Of a stretch of 64,000 bases of DNA, positions 47,128-54,627 are shown one piece after another. Location of the stretch: positions 310,001 to 374,000 of the forward strand of contig NZ_JAQZAM010000002.1 of the NCBI RefSeq assembly GCF_028737215.1, given 5' to 3'. The translations under genes and the position numbers were made by a program. The notes below the pieces were generated by a model. It did not search any database. It was not told the DNA's origin and saw only the letters and a list, made by a program, of their open reading frames with translations. Each line of letters starts with the position of its first letter. Position 1 is the first letter of the stretch. The stretch is from Actinomycetospora chibensis (lineage in GTDB: Bacteria; Actinomycetota; Actinomycetes; Mycobacteriales; Pseudonocardiaceae).

Positions 47128-47348
47128 GACGTCCTCCCCGAGCCTTCGAGCTGGTAGCCGGCCTCCTCCACCGCGGCCCGGACCGCGTCGTCGTCGACCG
47201 GGCTCGCCGCCGTCACGACCACACGACCGGTGGCGAGATCGACGTCGACGCCCGACACGCCAGGAACTTCTCCGACCTCTTCCCGCACCGAAGCGACGCA
47301 GTGGTCGCAAGTCATACCGGTCACGGTGTAGGTGCTGGTCTCGCTCAT
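47124..47348 (-). CDS. copZ: heavy-metal-associated (CopZ-like) copper chaperone
   Basis: A 74-residue HMA-domain protein with the metal site GMTCDHC (Cys at about 14 and 17) and the ferredoxin-like pattern ending in AAVEEAGYQLEG. It delivers Cu(I) in the cytoplasm, here presumably to CopA encoded two genes downstream. It lies 125 bp after csoR and overlaps the next gene. Symbol given by family and position. Confidence 0.88.
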   Translation of the reverse strand: MSETSTYTVTGMTCDHCVASVREEVGEVPGVSGVDVDLATGRVVVTAASPVDDDAVRAAVEEAGYQLEGSGRTS

Positions 47349-47473
47349 GGGTCGTCTCCGTTCTCGTCGACCGCCCGATGACGGTCAGGTGGATCGGTCC
47401 GCGCTTCTGCCCGAGGCGGGCGGGCGCAGAGCCGGCGGGAAAGGACGAACAGCGCCGTCCCTCTCGAGAGCGA

Positions 47474-47755
47474 TCAGGACTTGACGAGTCGCGCGATCGC
47501 TGCGCTGGCCTCGGAGATTTTCTCGTTCGCCACGTCGCCGCCCTGCGCGGCTGCCTCGGCCACGCAGTGGCTGAGATGGTCGTCGAGCAGGCCGAGCGCG
47601 ACGTTCTCGAGGGCGCTGGTCGCGGCAGAGACCTGGGTCAGGATGTCGATGCAGTACTTGTCGTCGTCGACCATCTTGGCGATGCCGCGCACCTGCCCCT
47701 CGATGCGGCGCAGCCGCTTCAGGTACGCGTCCTTCTCCGCGGTGTAACCGTTCAT
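47474..47755 (-). CDS. csoR: copper-sensing repressor CsoR
   Basis: ATG at 47755 with GAGAGGAG before it. The 93-residue all-helical protein has the CsoR signature RLRRIEGQVRGI and the three Cu(I) ligands: C35 (KYCIDIL), H60 and C64 (DDHLSHC). With apo-protein bound the operon is off; Cu(I) releases it. It is first in the leftward operon csoR-copZ-unknown-copA. A GC palindrome typical of its operator overlaps its own promoter (47785-47797) and similar ones precede the divergent nuo-like operon. Confidence 0.92.
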   Translation of the reverse strand: MNGYTAEKDAYLKRLRRIEGQVRGIAKMVDDDKYCIDILTQVSAATSALENVALGLLDDHLSHCVAEAAAQGGDVANEKISEASAAIARLVKS

Positions 47756-47784
47756 CACCGGGCTCCTCTCGTTGACCTCGAACA

Positions 47785-47797
47785 TACCCCTGGGGGT
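47785..47797 (-). promoter_or_regulatory. CsoR-type operator in the csoR promoter
   Basis: TACCCCTGGGGGT is an interrupted palindrome of the CsoR class. On the minus strand a -35 TTGACA lies just upstream (47800-47805) and TATGTT follows the palindrome as -10, so the operator fills the spacer. Confidence 0.75.
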
Positions 47798-47930
47798 TTT
47801 TTGTCAACCGGCGTCCTGCGGGCGATGCCTGGACGGCGCCACTACGGGACGAAGATGCAGCTAGAGGCTGTATCAATCAGTCAAGCGGAGAGGATTCAGG
47901 GCGAGGGCGACATTCACGGACACTTGCTTA

Positions 47931-47984
47931 TGATACCCCTACCCCCTATCTTTCTCGTGGTACGGCTACCCCCTAGGGGTATTG
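47931..47984 (+). promoter_or_regulatory. one good and one partial CsoR-family operator upstream of the nuo-like operon
   Basis: A near-perfect palindrome TACCCCCTAGGGGTA lies at 47967-47981, 30 nt before the TTG start of nuoA. A half-palindromic ATACCCCTACCCCC lies at 47934-47947. Both have the same G/C-run geometry as the csoR site and the site before the CstR-like gene. This places the membrane module under CsoR or the CstR-like regulator. The csoR and nuo promoters are divergent and 180 bp apart. Confidence 0.65.
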
Positions 47985-48011
47985 TCAGAAGCGGTCCAGA
48001 GAGGAGCCGTC

Positions 48012-48362
48012 TTGGATGAGCTGACACCGGCCCTCGTGCTGCTTGCCATCGGCGTACTGCTGGTCGCCGGAGTGCGGGCACTGGCGCGGATTCTCAGCGT
48101 GGCACCGCCGCTGACGAACGTGATGCCGCACGCCGGCGGCTTGCCGCCGCTCGAGCACCCCGTCTCCCGGTTCCACGTCCGTTGGTACGTCGTGACCATG
48201 GTCTTCCTGGCCTTCGACATGGAAATGATCTTCATGTACCCCTGGACCCTGGTCGTCGCCCAGATGGGTCCGGCGGCGGTGGTCGAAATGTTCGGCTTCC
48301 TCGCGCTCCTCATGGCCGGCGTGCTCTACGCCTGGCGCGAGGGGGCCCTCCGATGGACCTGA
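48012..48362 (+). CDS. nuoA: NuoA-like subunit (NADH-quinone oxidoreductase chain 3)
   Basis: TTG at 48012, behind GAGAGGAG, gives a 116-residue protein; a TTG at 47982 lies inside the operator and is less likely. It has three membrane helices and the NuoA loop region (PLEHPVSRFHVRWYVVTMVFLAFDMEMIFMYPW), where FDMEMIFMYPW is the family signature carrying the membrane acidic pair. The usual conserved Cys of the first loop is not present. It opens an eight-gene operon of complex I-like membrane subunits and overlaps the next gene by 10 nt. Confidence 0.85.
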   Translation: MDELTPALVLLAIGVLLVAGVRALARILSVAPPLTNVMPHAGGLPPLEHPVSRFHVRWYVVTMVFLAFDMEMIFMYPWTLVVAQMGPAAVVEMFGFLALLMAGVLYAWREGALRWT

Positions 48363-49459
48363 GGAACGCGCTCCTCCGCGTCGCCGCCCGACGGCCCCAC
48401 GTCCTGATCATCGGCGGCATCGGCACCGATCGACTCCGGGCGCGCGTCGAGCACGAGGTCGACCGCCGCCACTGGACCAATGCGATGGCACCGGCCGACA
48501 CCGACGTCCTCGTCGTCATCGGCCATCCCGGGCCCGAGCTCAGGGCCGTCGTCGACGATGTGTGGGCAACGGTGCCCGCACCCCGCGCCCGGCTCGACGT
48601 CCGGAACGAACACGAGGTCACCACAGCGCTCGACGATGCTGTGACCGTCCTGCAGGATCTCCCGGCCCAAAGGGCTGGGGCGCCTCGCGACGGTCTCCGC
48701 TGGGACCGCCCCAGCGACCCGTCCGGCGCGCACGACCACCACGACGCGCACGACGACGACACCTCCCACGAGCAGGACACCGGGCACGAGGACCACGACG
48801 GCGGGCATCACCACGGCGGCGACATGGAGCTCCCCGGCGGGCTGGCGATGGCCGACCTGGGCGAGGACCGCGACGGGCTCGCCCTCGATCAGCTCCACGT
48901 CCCACTCGGTCCCGTGCTGCCGGAGTGGCCGAGCGGGCTGGTCGTCGATGTCGTCCTGCAGGGCGACGTCATCCACGAGGCACGCTCGCGCTTCGTCGAC
49001 CTCGACGACCTCGATGCCACCGAGCGCCTGCCCGACGCGGCCCGAGCGCTCGACTCCGCGGCGCGCGTCCTTGCCCTCGCCTGCTGGGAAGGCCCCTCCG
49101 CGCGAGCTCGCGGACTGCGGGACGCCCTGCTCTTCGGCGGGAGCAGCACCGCGCGCGTTCTCGAGGAGCTCGACGACCTGCGCCGCCGGGTCCGGCGGTC
49201 GCGGCTCCTGCGGTGGATGCTCCGCTCCGGCGAGGCCGGACGCAGCGAGCTCCTCGAGGCCCTCGACGACAAGCTGCTCTCGGCCAGGGCCGCCGCCGCG
49301 GGGGGCGGCGGAGAGGCACCGGTCGCGATCGACCTCGCGGCGCTCGACGCCCGACTGGTCGGCGCCGAGTTCGCCGCGGCGAGGTTGATCGTCGCCGTCG
49401 CGGACCCGCTGCCACAGCCCGCTCGGACGCGGCCCACGGAACAGGAGGGTGCGTCGTGA
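48353..49459 (+). CDS. degenerate NuoB/NuoD-like subunit with a His-rich linker
   Basis: ATG at 48353. The N-terminal 85 residues (RRPHVLIIGGIG to ADTDVLVVIGHPGPELRAVVDDVW to VPAPRARLDV) follow the NuoB strand pattern but none of the four cluster N2 cysteines is present. Residues about 120-160 are a His/Asp-rich linker (AHDHHDAHDDD, GHHHGGD). After it comes LDQLHVPLGPVLPEWPSGL then VDVVLQGDVI, which resembles the N-terminal sheet of NuoD. The rest is helical. The whole 368-residue protein has a single Cys. It replaces nuoB, C and D in the operon and may be a scaffold. The homology is inferred, not obvious. Confidence 0.55.
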   Translation: MDLRNALLRVAARRPHVLIIGGIGTDRLRARVEHEVDRRHWTNAMAPADTDVLVVIGHPGPELRAVVDDVWATVPAPRARLDVRNEHEVTTALDDAVTVLQDLPAQRAGAPRDGLRWDRPSDPSGAHDHHDAHDDDTSHEQDTGHEDHDGGHHHGGDMELPGGLAMADLGEDRDGLALDQLHVPLGPVLPEWPSGLVVDVVLQGDVIHEARSRFVDLDDLDATERLPDAARALDSAARVLALACWEGPSARARGLRDALLFGGSSTARVLEELDDLRRRVRRSRLLRWMLRSGEAGRSELLEALDDKLLSARAAAAGGGGEAPVAIDLAALDARLVGAEFAAARLIVAVADPLPQPARTRPTEQEGAS

Positions 49460-50400
49460 GCGTCGCACTGCCACTCGGCGGGTCGGTCCTCCTGCCGGCC
49501 CTCCTGCTCGCCGTCACGTGGGCGGCCGTCACCGCCGACGCCGTCGCCGCCGGCCGGGCGGCGGGACGCCCCGTGCCCTGGACCGTCGCCGCCGCACTTC
49601 CCGGGCGCGAGGCCCTCCGACTGCTCGTCGGGCAACGCCGGCGCGGCGTGGCCTCCGACGAGCTGCTGCGCGGCGTCGGTGGCGCGGTCCTCCCGATCGC
49701 CGCGCTGTTGGCCGCTGTGGTTCTCCCGCTCGGGCTGCGCCCCGTGGCGGATCTCGGCGCGGGGATCGTGTGGTTCAACGCGATGGAGGTGTTCGCGTGG
49801 GCCGCGGTGTGGCTGGTCGGGTGGGGCGCCAACAGCACGCTGTCGCTGATCGGTGGTTACCGGTTCGTGGCACAGGGTCTGGCCTGGGAGCTCCCGCACA
49901 TGTTCGCCCTCATCACGGCCGCGGTCGGAGCGCAGAGCCTGCGCGTCACCGACGTGGTCGCCGCCCAGCAGGGCCTGTGGTTCGTCGTGATCATGCCGGT
50001 GGCGTTCGTGGCCTTCCTGCTCAGCGTGGCGGCCATGGCGTTCTGGGGCCCGTTCGGCGCGCCCGTCGGCCGCGACATCGCCGGCGGGGCGGCGGCGGAG
50101 CTCGGGGGGGTCGACAGGCTCGTCTTCATGACCGGACGGTGGCTCCTGCTGGTCGCGGCGGCGGCCATGGCGGTGCCGCTGTTCCTCGGCGGGGGCCACG
50201 GCCCGTGGCTGCCGGCCTGGGCCTGGGTGCTGGTGAAGACCCTGGCCGTGCTCGCGGCGCTCGTTGCGCTGCGCCACCGGATTCCGACCATCCGCATGGA
50301 GCGCTGGACCGAGTTCTCCCTGGTGGTCCTCACGCCGGCCACCATCGCCCAGGCCCTCGTCGTGACCCTCGTCGCGCTCGGCGAAGGAGGCCTCCGATGA
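49456..50400 (+). CDS. nuoH: NuoH-like subunit
   Basis: GTG at 49456 overlapping the previous stop (GTGA). The 314-residue protein has about eight membrane helices and the recognisable middle segment GWGANSTLSLIGGYRFVAQGLAWELPHMFAL, the counterpart of the GWxSNNKYSLLG...EIP region of NuoH. The quinone-site loop that normally reads PFDLPEAEAELVAG is eroded (PVGRDIAGGAAAELGGVD) and the early RxGPN loop is absent. So the fold is kept, but the quinone contact residues are largely lost, in keeping with the degenerate B/D subunit. Confidence 0.8.
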   Translation: MSVALPLGGSVLLPALLLAVTWAAVTADAVAAGRAAGRPVPWTVAAALPGREALRLLVGQRRRGVASDELLRGVGGAVLPIAALLAAVVLPLGLRPVADLGAGIVWFNAMEVFAWAAVWLVGWGANSTLSLIGGYRFVAQGLAWELPHMFALITAAVGAQSLRVTDVVAAQQGLWFVVIMPVAFVAFLLSVAAMAFWGPFGAPVGRDIAGGAAAELGGVDRLVFMTGRWLLLVAAAAMAVPLFLGGGHGPWLPAWAWVLVKTLAVLAALVALRHRIPTIRMERWTEFSLVVLTPATIAQALVVTLVALGEGGLR

Positions 50401-50957
50401 CGACAGCCCTGTTCGTCGTCCTCGCCGTGATCTCCGTCGTGGCCGGCGCGCTGGTCTTCCGCGTCGACTCGATGGCGCGCGCGACGTTCCTGCTGCTGCT
50501 CTCGTTCCTCGCCGTCGCGGGCCTCGTCCTCATGACCGGACTGCAGTACCTCGGCGTGGTCATCGTGCTGATGATGGTCATCGAAATGGTCGTCATGGCC
50601 GTCTTCATGATCATGTACATGATGAACCCGGCCGGGCTCATGCCGATGTCGATGTTCCACAACACCCGCGGCTCCGCCGTCATCGCGGCGACCACCTTCG
50701 TCGCGCTCGCCGGGGGTGCGCTCCTCGTGGACTGGCCGGTCCGAGGCGGCGCGCCGGCACCAGACCTCACGATGGCCCTCGGCGAGAGCCTCATGAGCGG
50801 TCAGATGCTCACGATGATGACATTGGGGGTCACCCTGTTCGCCACGATCGTCGGCACGGTCGTGCTGGCCGCCGGCCGAGGTCGCTACGACCGGCTGGGC
50901 GACGAGCTCGACGCGCCGGAGTCCGACGACCGGGACCGGGGCGGGGTCGGGCGATGA
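50397..50957 (+). CDS. nuoJ: NuoJ-like subunit
   Basis: ATG at 50397 overlapping the nuoH stop. The 186-residue protein has five membrane helices. Helix 3 region reads GLQYLGVVIVLMMVIEMVVMAVFMIMYMM; NuoJ normally has FxGAIxVLxxFVIML here with a pi-bulge, and a Glu (E in MVIEMV) lies in the membrane. The C-terminus is short and acidic. It forms part of the antiporter-like arm with NuoK. Overlaps nuoK by 4 nt. Confidence 0.8.
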   Translation: MTTALFVVLAVISVVAGALVFRVDSMARATFLLLLSFLAVAGLVLMTGLQYLGVVIVLMMVIEMVVMAVFMIMYMMNPAGLMPMSMFHNTRGSAVIAATTFVALAGGALLVDWPVRGGAPAPDLTMALGESLMSGQMLTMMTLGVTLFATIVGTVVLAAGRGRYDRLGDELDAPESDDRDRGGVGR

Positions 50958-51259
50958 ACCTGCAGGCCTTCCTCGTCGTCGCCGCGGCGCTGGTCTCCGT
51001 CGGGCTGTTCGGGGCACTGACCCAGCAGTCGATCGTCATGCTCATGATGGGCCTCGAGCTCCTGCTCAACGGGGTCATCCTCGGGGCGGCGGCGTTCTGG
51101 TACTTCCTGGCGCCGGCCGGCACGGAGGGCCAGGTGCTGATCGTCATCGTGGTCACGGCGATGGCCATCGAGATGGCGGCCGGGTTCGCGGTCACGACCG
51201 CGATCTATCGCGCGAAGCGCATCGACATGACCGACGACGCCGCCGAGCTGCGGGGCTGA
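50954..51259 (+). CDS. nuoK: NuoK-like subunit
   Basis: A 101-residue, three-helix protein. It keeps both membrane glutamates of the family: the one in MLMMGLELLLNGVILG (about residue 35) and the one in MAIEMAAGFAVTTAIYR (about 72). These are homologous to the MrpC subunit and belong to the proton path of complex I. Fully preserved sequence contrasts with the degraded NuoB/D/H features. ATGA overlap with nuoJ and a 2-nt gap to nuoL. Confidence 0.88.
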   Translation: MNLQAFLVVAAALVSVGLFGALTQQSIVMLMMGLELLLNGVILGAAAFWYFLAPAGTEGQVLIVIVVTAMAIEMAAGFAVTTAIYRAKRIDMTDDAAELRG

Positions 51260-51261
51260 CC

Positions 51262-53076
51262 ATGAGCGTTCTCCTCGGCGCCCTGCTGCTCGTCCCCCTC
51301 GCGGCCGGGATCGCGCTGATCGTGGTGCGCCCTCTGCGCTTCGTCGTCCCCGTGGGACTCACGATCGCCGCGGCGACCGTGGGCCTGGCGGTGGCCGCCG
51401 CGCTCCGGCGGCCGCAGGCTCGTTTGCCGCTCTTCGACGGCGTGGCCGTCGGCTTCGCGGTCGACGACCTCTCGGCGGTCATGGTCGTGCTCGTCGCGCT
51501 CGCCCTGCTTGCGGTGCTGGCCTTCGCCGCGGGCGATCCGGCATTGGGGTCGGGACGCTTCGTCGGCCTGGTGCTCGTCTTCGCGGCCGCGATGCTGGCC
51601 ACCGTCACCGCGACCACGCTCCCGCCGCTGCTCGCCGCGTGGGAGGTGATGGGCGCAGTCAGCTGGGCCCTCATCGCCCACCACACCGGCGACCCCGCGG
51701 CGGCCCGCGGCGCGAAAACCGCGTTCCTCACCACGCGCACCGCGGATCTCGGGCTCTACCTCGCCGCAGGTGCGGTGCTCGCGGGCGGCGTGTCGACGCT
51801 CGCGATCGACGCGCTGCCCGACGTGGCCGGTGGGTGGCGGGACCTCGCGGTCGCCGGCATCGTGGTCGCCGCGCTCGGTAAGTCCGCGCAGCTGCCGTTC
51901 AGTTTCTGGCTCTCCGGGGCGATGCACGGGCCGAGCCCGGTGTCGGCGCTGCTGCACTCCGCGACGATGGTCGCCGCCGGGGCCTACCTGCTCCTGCGGA
52001 CGACTGCCGGCCTCGATGCGACCGGGTGGGCCGGGCCCCTGGTGGCGTGGGTCGGCGTGGGGACCGCGCTGTTGCTCGGCCTCGTCGCGCTCGCCCAGAG
52101 CGATCTCAAGCAACTGCTCGCCGCCTCGACGTCCGCGCAGATCGGGTTCATGGTGCTGGCCGCCGGGGTCGGCGCCGTGCCTGGCGGCGTCCTCCAGACC
52201 GTCGCGCACGCCGCGACCAAGAGCCTGCTCTTCCTGGTAGCCGGCGCGTGGCTCGTGCGGGTCGGCACCCGCCGACTCGACGGCCTCCAGGGGGCCGCGC
52301 GCCGATACCCCGTCCTCGGCGCAGCGTTCACTGTCGGCGCCGGGACCCTTGCCGGAGTGCCACCGACCGGTCTGTGGGTGAGCAAGGACGCCGTCCTCGC
52401 GGGCGCGGCGGCGAGCGGCCCTGCGCTCTACATCGTCGGTCTGGCCGCCGGGCTGGTCTCGGCTGGATACGCCGCCAAGGCCGTGTGGTTCGTGTGGCGG
52501 CCGTCGCCTCCCACCGTGCGGGACGGCACCGTCGGACGTGCCGGGGCGCGGGTCCAGGCCGTCGTCGCCGTGACCCTCGCGGTGGCCGCGGCAGGCGCGG
52601 GGCTGCTCGCTCTCGGCCCGGACATCCTCCGGCCGGCTCCCGAGCCGACCGTTCTCGAGCTGGTCGCCTCCGGAGCGATCGCCGTCATCGGTTTCGGGGT
52701 GACGTGGCGCGTGGTCGGCCGGCTCCCGGCCCCTGCGGCACTCCTCTCGTGGCTGCACCTCGAGCAGATCGCTCTCGTGGCTGCGGTCCGGCCGACGCTG
52801 CGGCTCGCCGCCCTGCTCGCCCGCCTCGACGACTCGCTCCACCACCGCGTCGTCCTCGGAGCCGGACGCGGCGTCACGCGTACCGCCGATGAGGTCGACC
52901 GCCACCTCGAGCGCGGCCTGGACCGGGGCGTAGACGGGGTGGCCGCCGGCGCCCGAGCCCTCGGCCGCACCGCCCGCCGGCCCCAGACGGGTCAGCTGCA
53001 CCAGTACTACGCCCAGGCCGCCGTCGCCTTCGGCGTGCTGGCCGCCCTCGCCGTGCTCCTGATCGGGGTGAGCTGA
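51262..53076 (+). CDS. nuoL: NuoL-like antiporter subunit
   Basis: A 604-residue membrane protein. Key proton-path residues are present: Glu in AAWEVMGAVSWALIAHH (about 130), Lys in ALGKSAQLPFSFWLSGAM (about 213), the HSATMVAAGAYLL segment and Lys in AHAATKSLLFLVAG (about 317). The long C-terminal lateral helix of complex I NuoL is present only in altered form, ending with one membrane helix. It is somewhat shorter than E. coli NuoL (613) but complete. With M and N it forms the proton-pumping arm. Confidence 0.88.
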   Translation: MSVLLGALLLVPLAAGIALIVVRPLRFVVPVGLTIAAATVGLAVAAALRRPQARLPLFDGVAVGFAVDDLSAVMVVLVALALLAVLAFAAGDPALGSGRFVGLVLVFAAAMLATVTATTLPPLLAAWEVMGAVSWALIAHHTGDPAAARGAKTAFLTTRTADLGLYLAAGAVLAGGVSTLAIDALPDVAGGWRDLAVAGIVVAALGKSAQLPFSFWLSGAMHGPSPVSALLHSATMVAAGAYLLLRTTAGLDATGWAGPLVAWVGVGTALLLGLVALAQSDLKQLLAASTSAQIGFMVLAAGVGAVPGGVLQTVAHAATKSLLFLVAGAWLVRVGTRRLDGLQGAARRYPVLGAAFTVGAGTLAGVPPTGLWVSKDAVLAGAAASGPALYIVGLAAGLVSAGYAAKAVWFVWRPSPPTVRDGTVGRAGARVQAVVAVTLAVAAAGAGLLALGPDILRPAPEPTVLELVASGAIAVIGFGVTWRVVGRLPAPAALLSWLHLEQIALVAAVRPTLRLAALLARLDDSLHHRVVLGAGRGVTRTADEVDRHLERGLDRGVDGVAAGARALGRTARRPQTGQLHQYYAQAAVAFGVLAALAVLLIGVS

Positions 53077-53078
53077 CC

Positions 53079-54584
53079 GTGCTCTCCGTCCTCGTGTTCC
53101 TTCCCGTCGTCGTCGCGCTCGCGCTCAGCGCGCTGCCGGCCACGAGCACAACGCGCCGCTACACCGTGCCGTGGGTTGTCACCGGACTCGTGCAGCTGGT
53201 GCTCGTCGCCGTCATGTGGCTGCAGCTGCCCACCAGCGGCTACGGATTCGTCGAACAGGTCGCGTGGATCCCGAGCGCCGGCATCTCGTACCACCTCGGG
53301 GTCGACGGGCTCTCGCTGCCGCTCGTGGCGATGACGGTCGTCGTGTTCATCGCGACAGCGATCTACTCGCTGCGCGAGGATCGGCGTCCGAAGTCCTACG
53401 TGCTGCTGTTCCTGGCCCTGCAGACCGTGAGCGTGGGGGTCTTCGTCGCCCTGGATCTGATCCTGTTCTTCCTGTTCTTCGACCTGTCGATCGTGTTCAT
53501 GTACTTCGTCATCGCCGGCTGGGGTCACGGCTCGCGCGCCCGCTCGGCGGCTCTGACGTTCTTCCTCTACACCTTCCTGGGCTCGCTCGCGCTGCTGCTG
53601 GGCTTCATCCTCATCTACCTCGCGGCCACCCCGCACACCTTCGACATCCCGGCGCTCGCCGTCCTCAACCCGCTCGCGGCCGGCGGCCCACTGGCCGGAG
53701 CCGCGCTGCTCGCCATCGGTGTCGGGCTCGCGGTGAAGACCCCGCTCGTGCCTTTCCACACCTGGTTGCCGCCGGCACACACCGAGGCCCCGGCCGCGGG
53801 CTCGGCCGTGCTGGCGGGAGTACTGCTCAAGATGGGGACCTACGGCTTCGTCCGCATCGCGATGCCGCTGCTGCCGGCGTCGTGGCGGCAGTTCGCCGGT
53901 GTGGTCGTGGTGCTCGGCGTGGTCTCGGTCATCTATGGCGCGCTGGTCGCGCTCGCCCAGACCGACCTGAAGCGCATGATCGCCTACACCTCGGTGAACC
54001 ACATGGGCTACGTGCTGCTCGGCGTCGGCGCCGCGGGCCTGGTCGCCGAAACCGATGCGCAGGCTCGGCAGCTCGCCACCACGGGCGCGGTGACCCAGAT
54101 GGTGTCGCACGGGCTGATCACCGGGGCGCTGTTCCTGCTCGCCGGCGCGCTGCACGAACGTGGCCGCACCTACGACATGGGTGCCTACGGCGGCCTGGCG
54201 GCGCGCACGCCGCGGTTCGCCGGCCTGTTCGCGGTAGCGGCCTTCGCCTCACTCGGGCTCCCCGGCTTCTCCGGGTTCATCGCCGAGTTCCAGATCTTCA
54301 CCGGCGCGCTGGGTGCGACGCCGGTGGCGACCGCCATCGCCGTCGTCGGCATCCTCCTCACCGCCGGGCTGTTCCTGGTGGCTCTCTCCCGGATGCTGCT
54401 CGGCGAGCTGCGCTACCCCGACGCACCCGGCACGCCGCGTCCCCTCCCCGACCTCCGGGCTCGCGAGCTCGCGGCCGTCGTCCCGCTGCTCGTGCTCGCC
54501 ACCGTGATCGGGTTGGTACCGCGATTCCTTCTCGACCTGGTCGAGCCCGCGTCGCGGGCGGTCAACGAGCTGGTGGCCCGGTGA
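53079..54584 (+). CDS. nuoM: NuoM-like antiporter subunit
   Basis: GTG at 53079, 2 nt after nuoL. The 501-residue protein shows YHLGVDGLSLPLV, the Lys in VGLAVKTPLVPFHTWLPPAHTEAPAAGSAVLAGVLLKMGTYG with all standard residues, and VNHMGYVLLG. One notable change is at the key membrane acid: where NuoM has Glu in FFEG/FFEV, this protein has FFDLSIVFMYF, Asp at residue 135. An Asp may still carry protons but the change is unusual in this highly conserved position. About 14 helices; otherwise full length. Confidence 0.88.
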   Translation: MLSVLVFLPVVVALALSALPATSTTRRYTVPWVVTGLVQLVLVAVMWLQLPTSGYGFVEQVAWIPSAGISYHLGVDGLSLPLVAMTVVVFIATAIYSLREDRRPKSYVLLFLALQTVSVGVFVALDLILFFLFFDLSIVFMYFVIAGWGHGSRARSAALTFFLYTFLGSLALLLGFILIYLAATPHTFDIPALAVLNPLAAGGPLAGAALLAIGVGLAVKTPLVPFHTWLPPAHTEAPAAGSAVLAGVLLKMGTYGFVRIAMPLLPASWRQFAGVVVVLGVVSVIYGALVALAQTDLKRMIAYTSVNHMGYVLLGVGAAGLVAETDAQARQLATTGAVTQMVSHGLITGALFLLAGALHERGRTYDMGAYGGLAARTPRFAGLFAVAAFASLGLPGFSGFIAEFQIFTGALGATPVATAIAVVGILLTAGLFLVALSRMLLGELRYPDAPGTPRPLPDLRARELAAVVPLLVLATVIGLVPRFLLDLVEPASRAVNELVAR

Positions 54585-54627
54585 AGGCCGAGTCGGCGCC
54601 GTCAGCGCCCCGTCAGGGGGAGCAGCC

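Noticed and set aside
48353-49459. Annotation of the second nuo-operon gene as true NuoB or NuoC/D.
   Set aside because: No cluster N2 cysteines, only one Cys in 368 residues, and weak similarity limited to strand patterns; a functional Fe-S subunit cannot be claimed.
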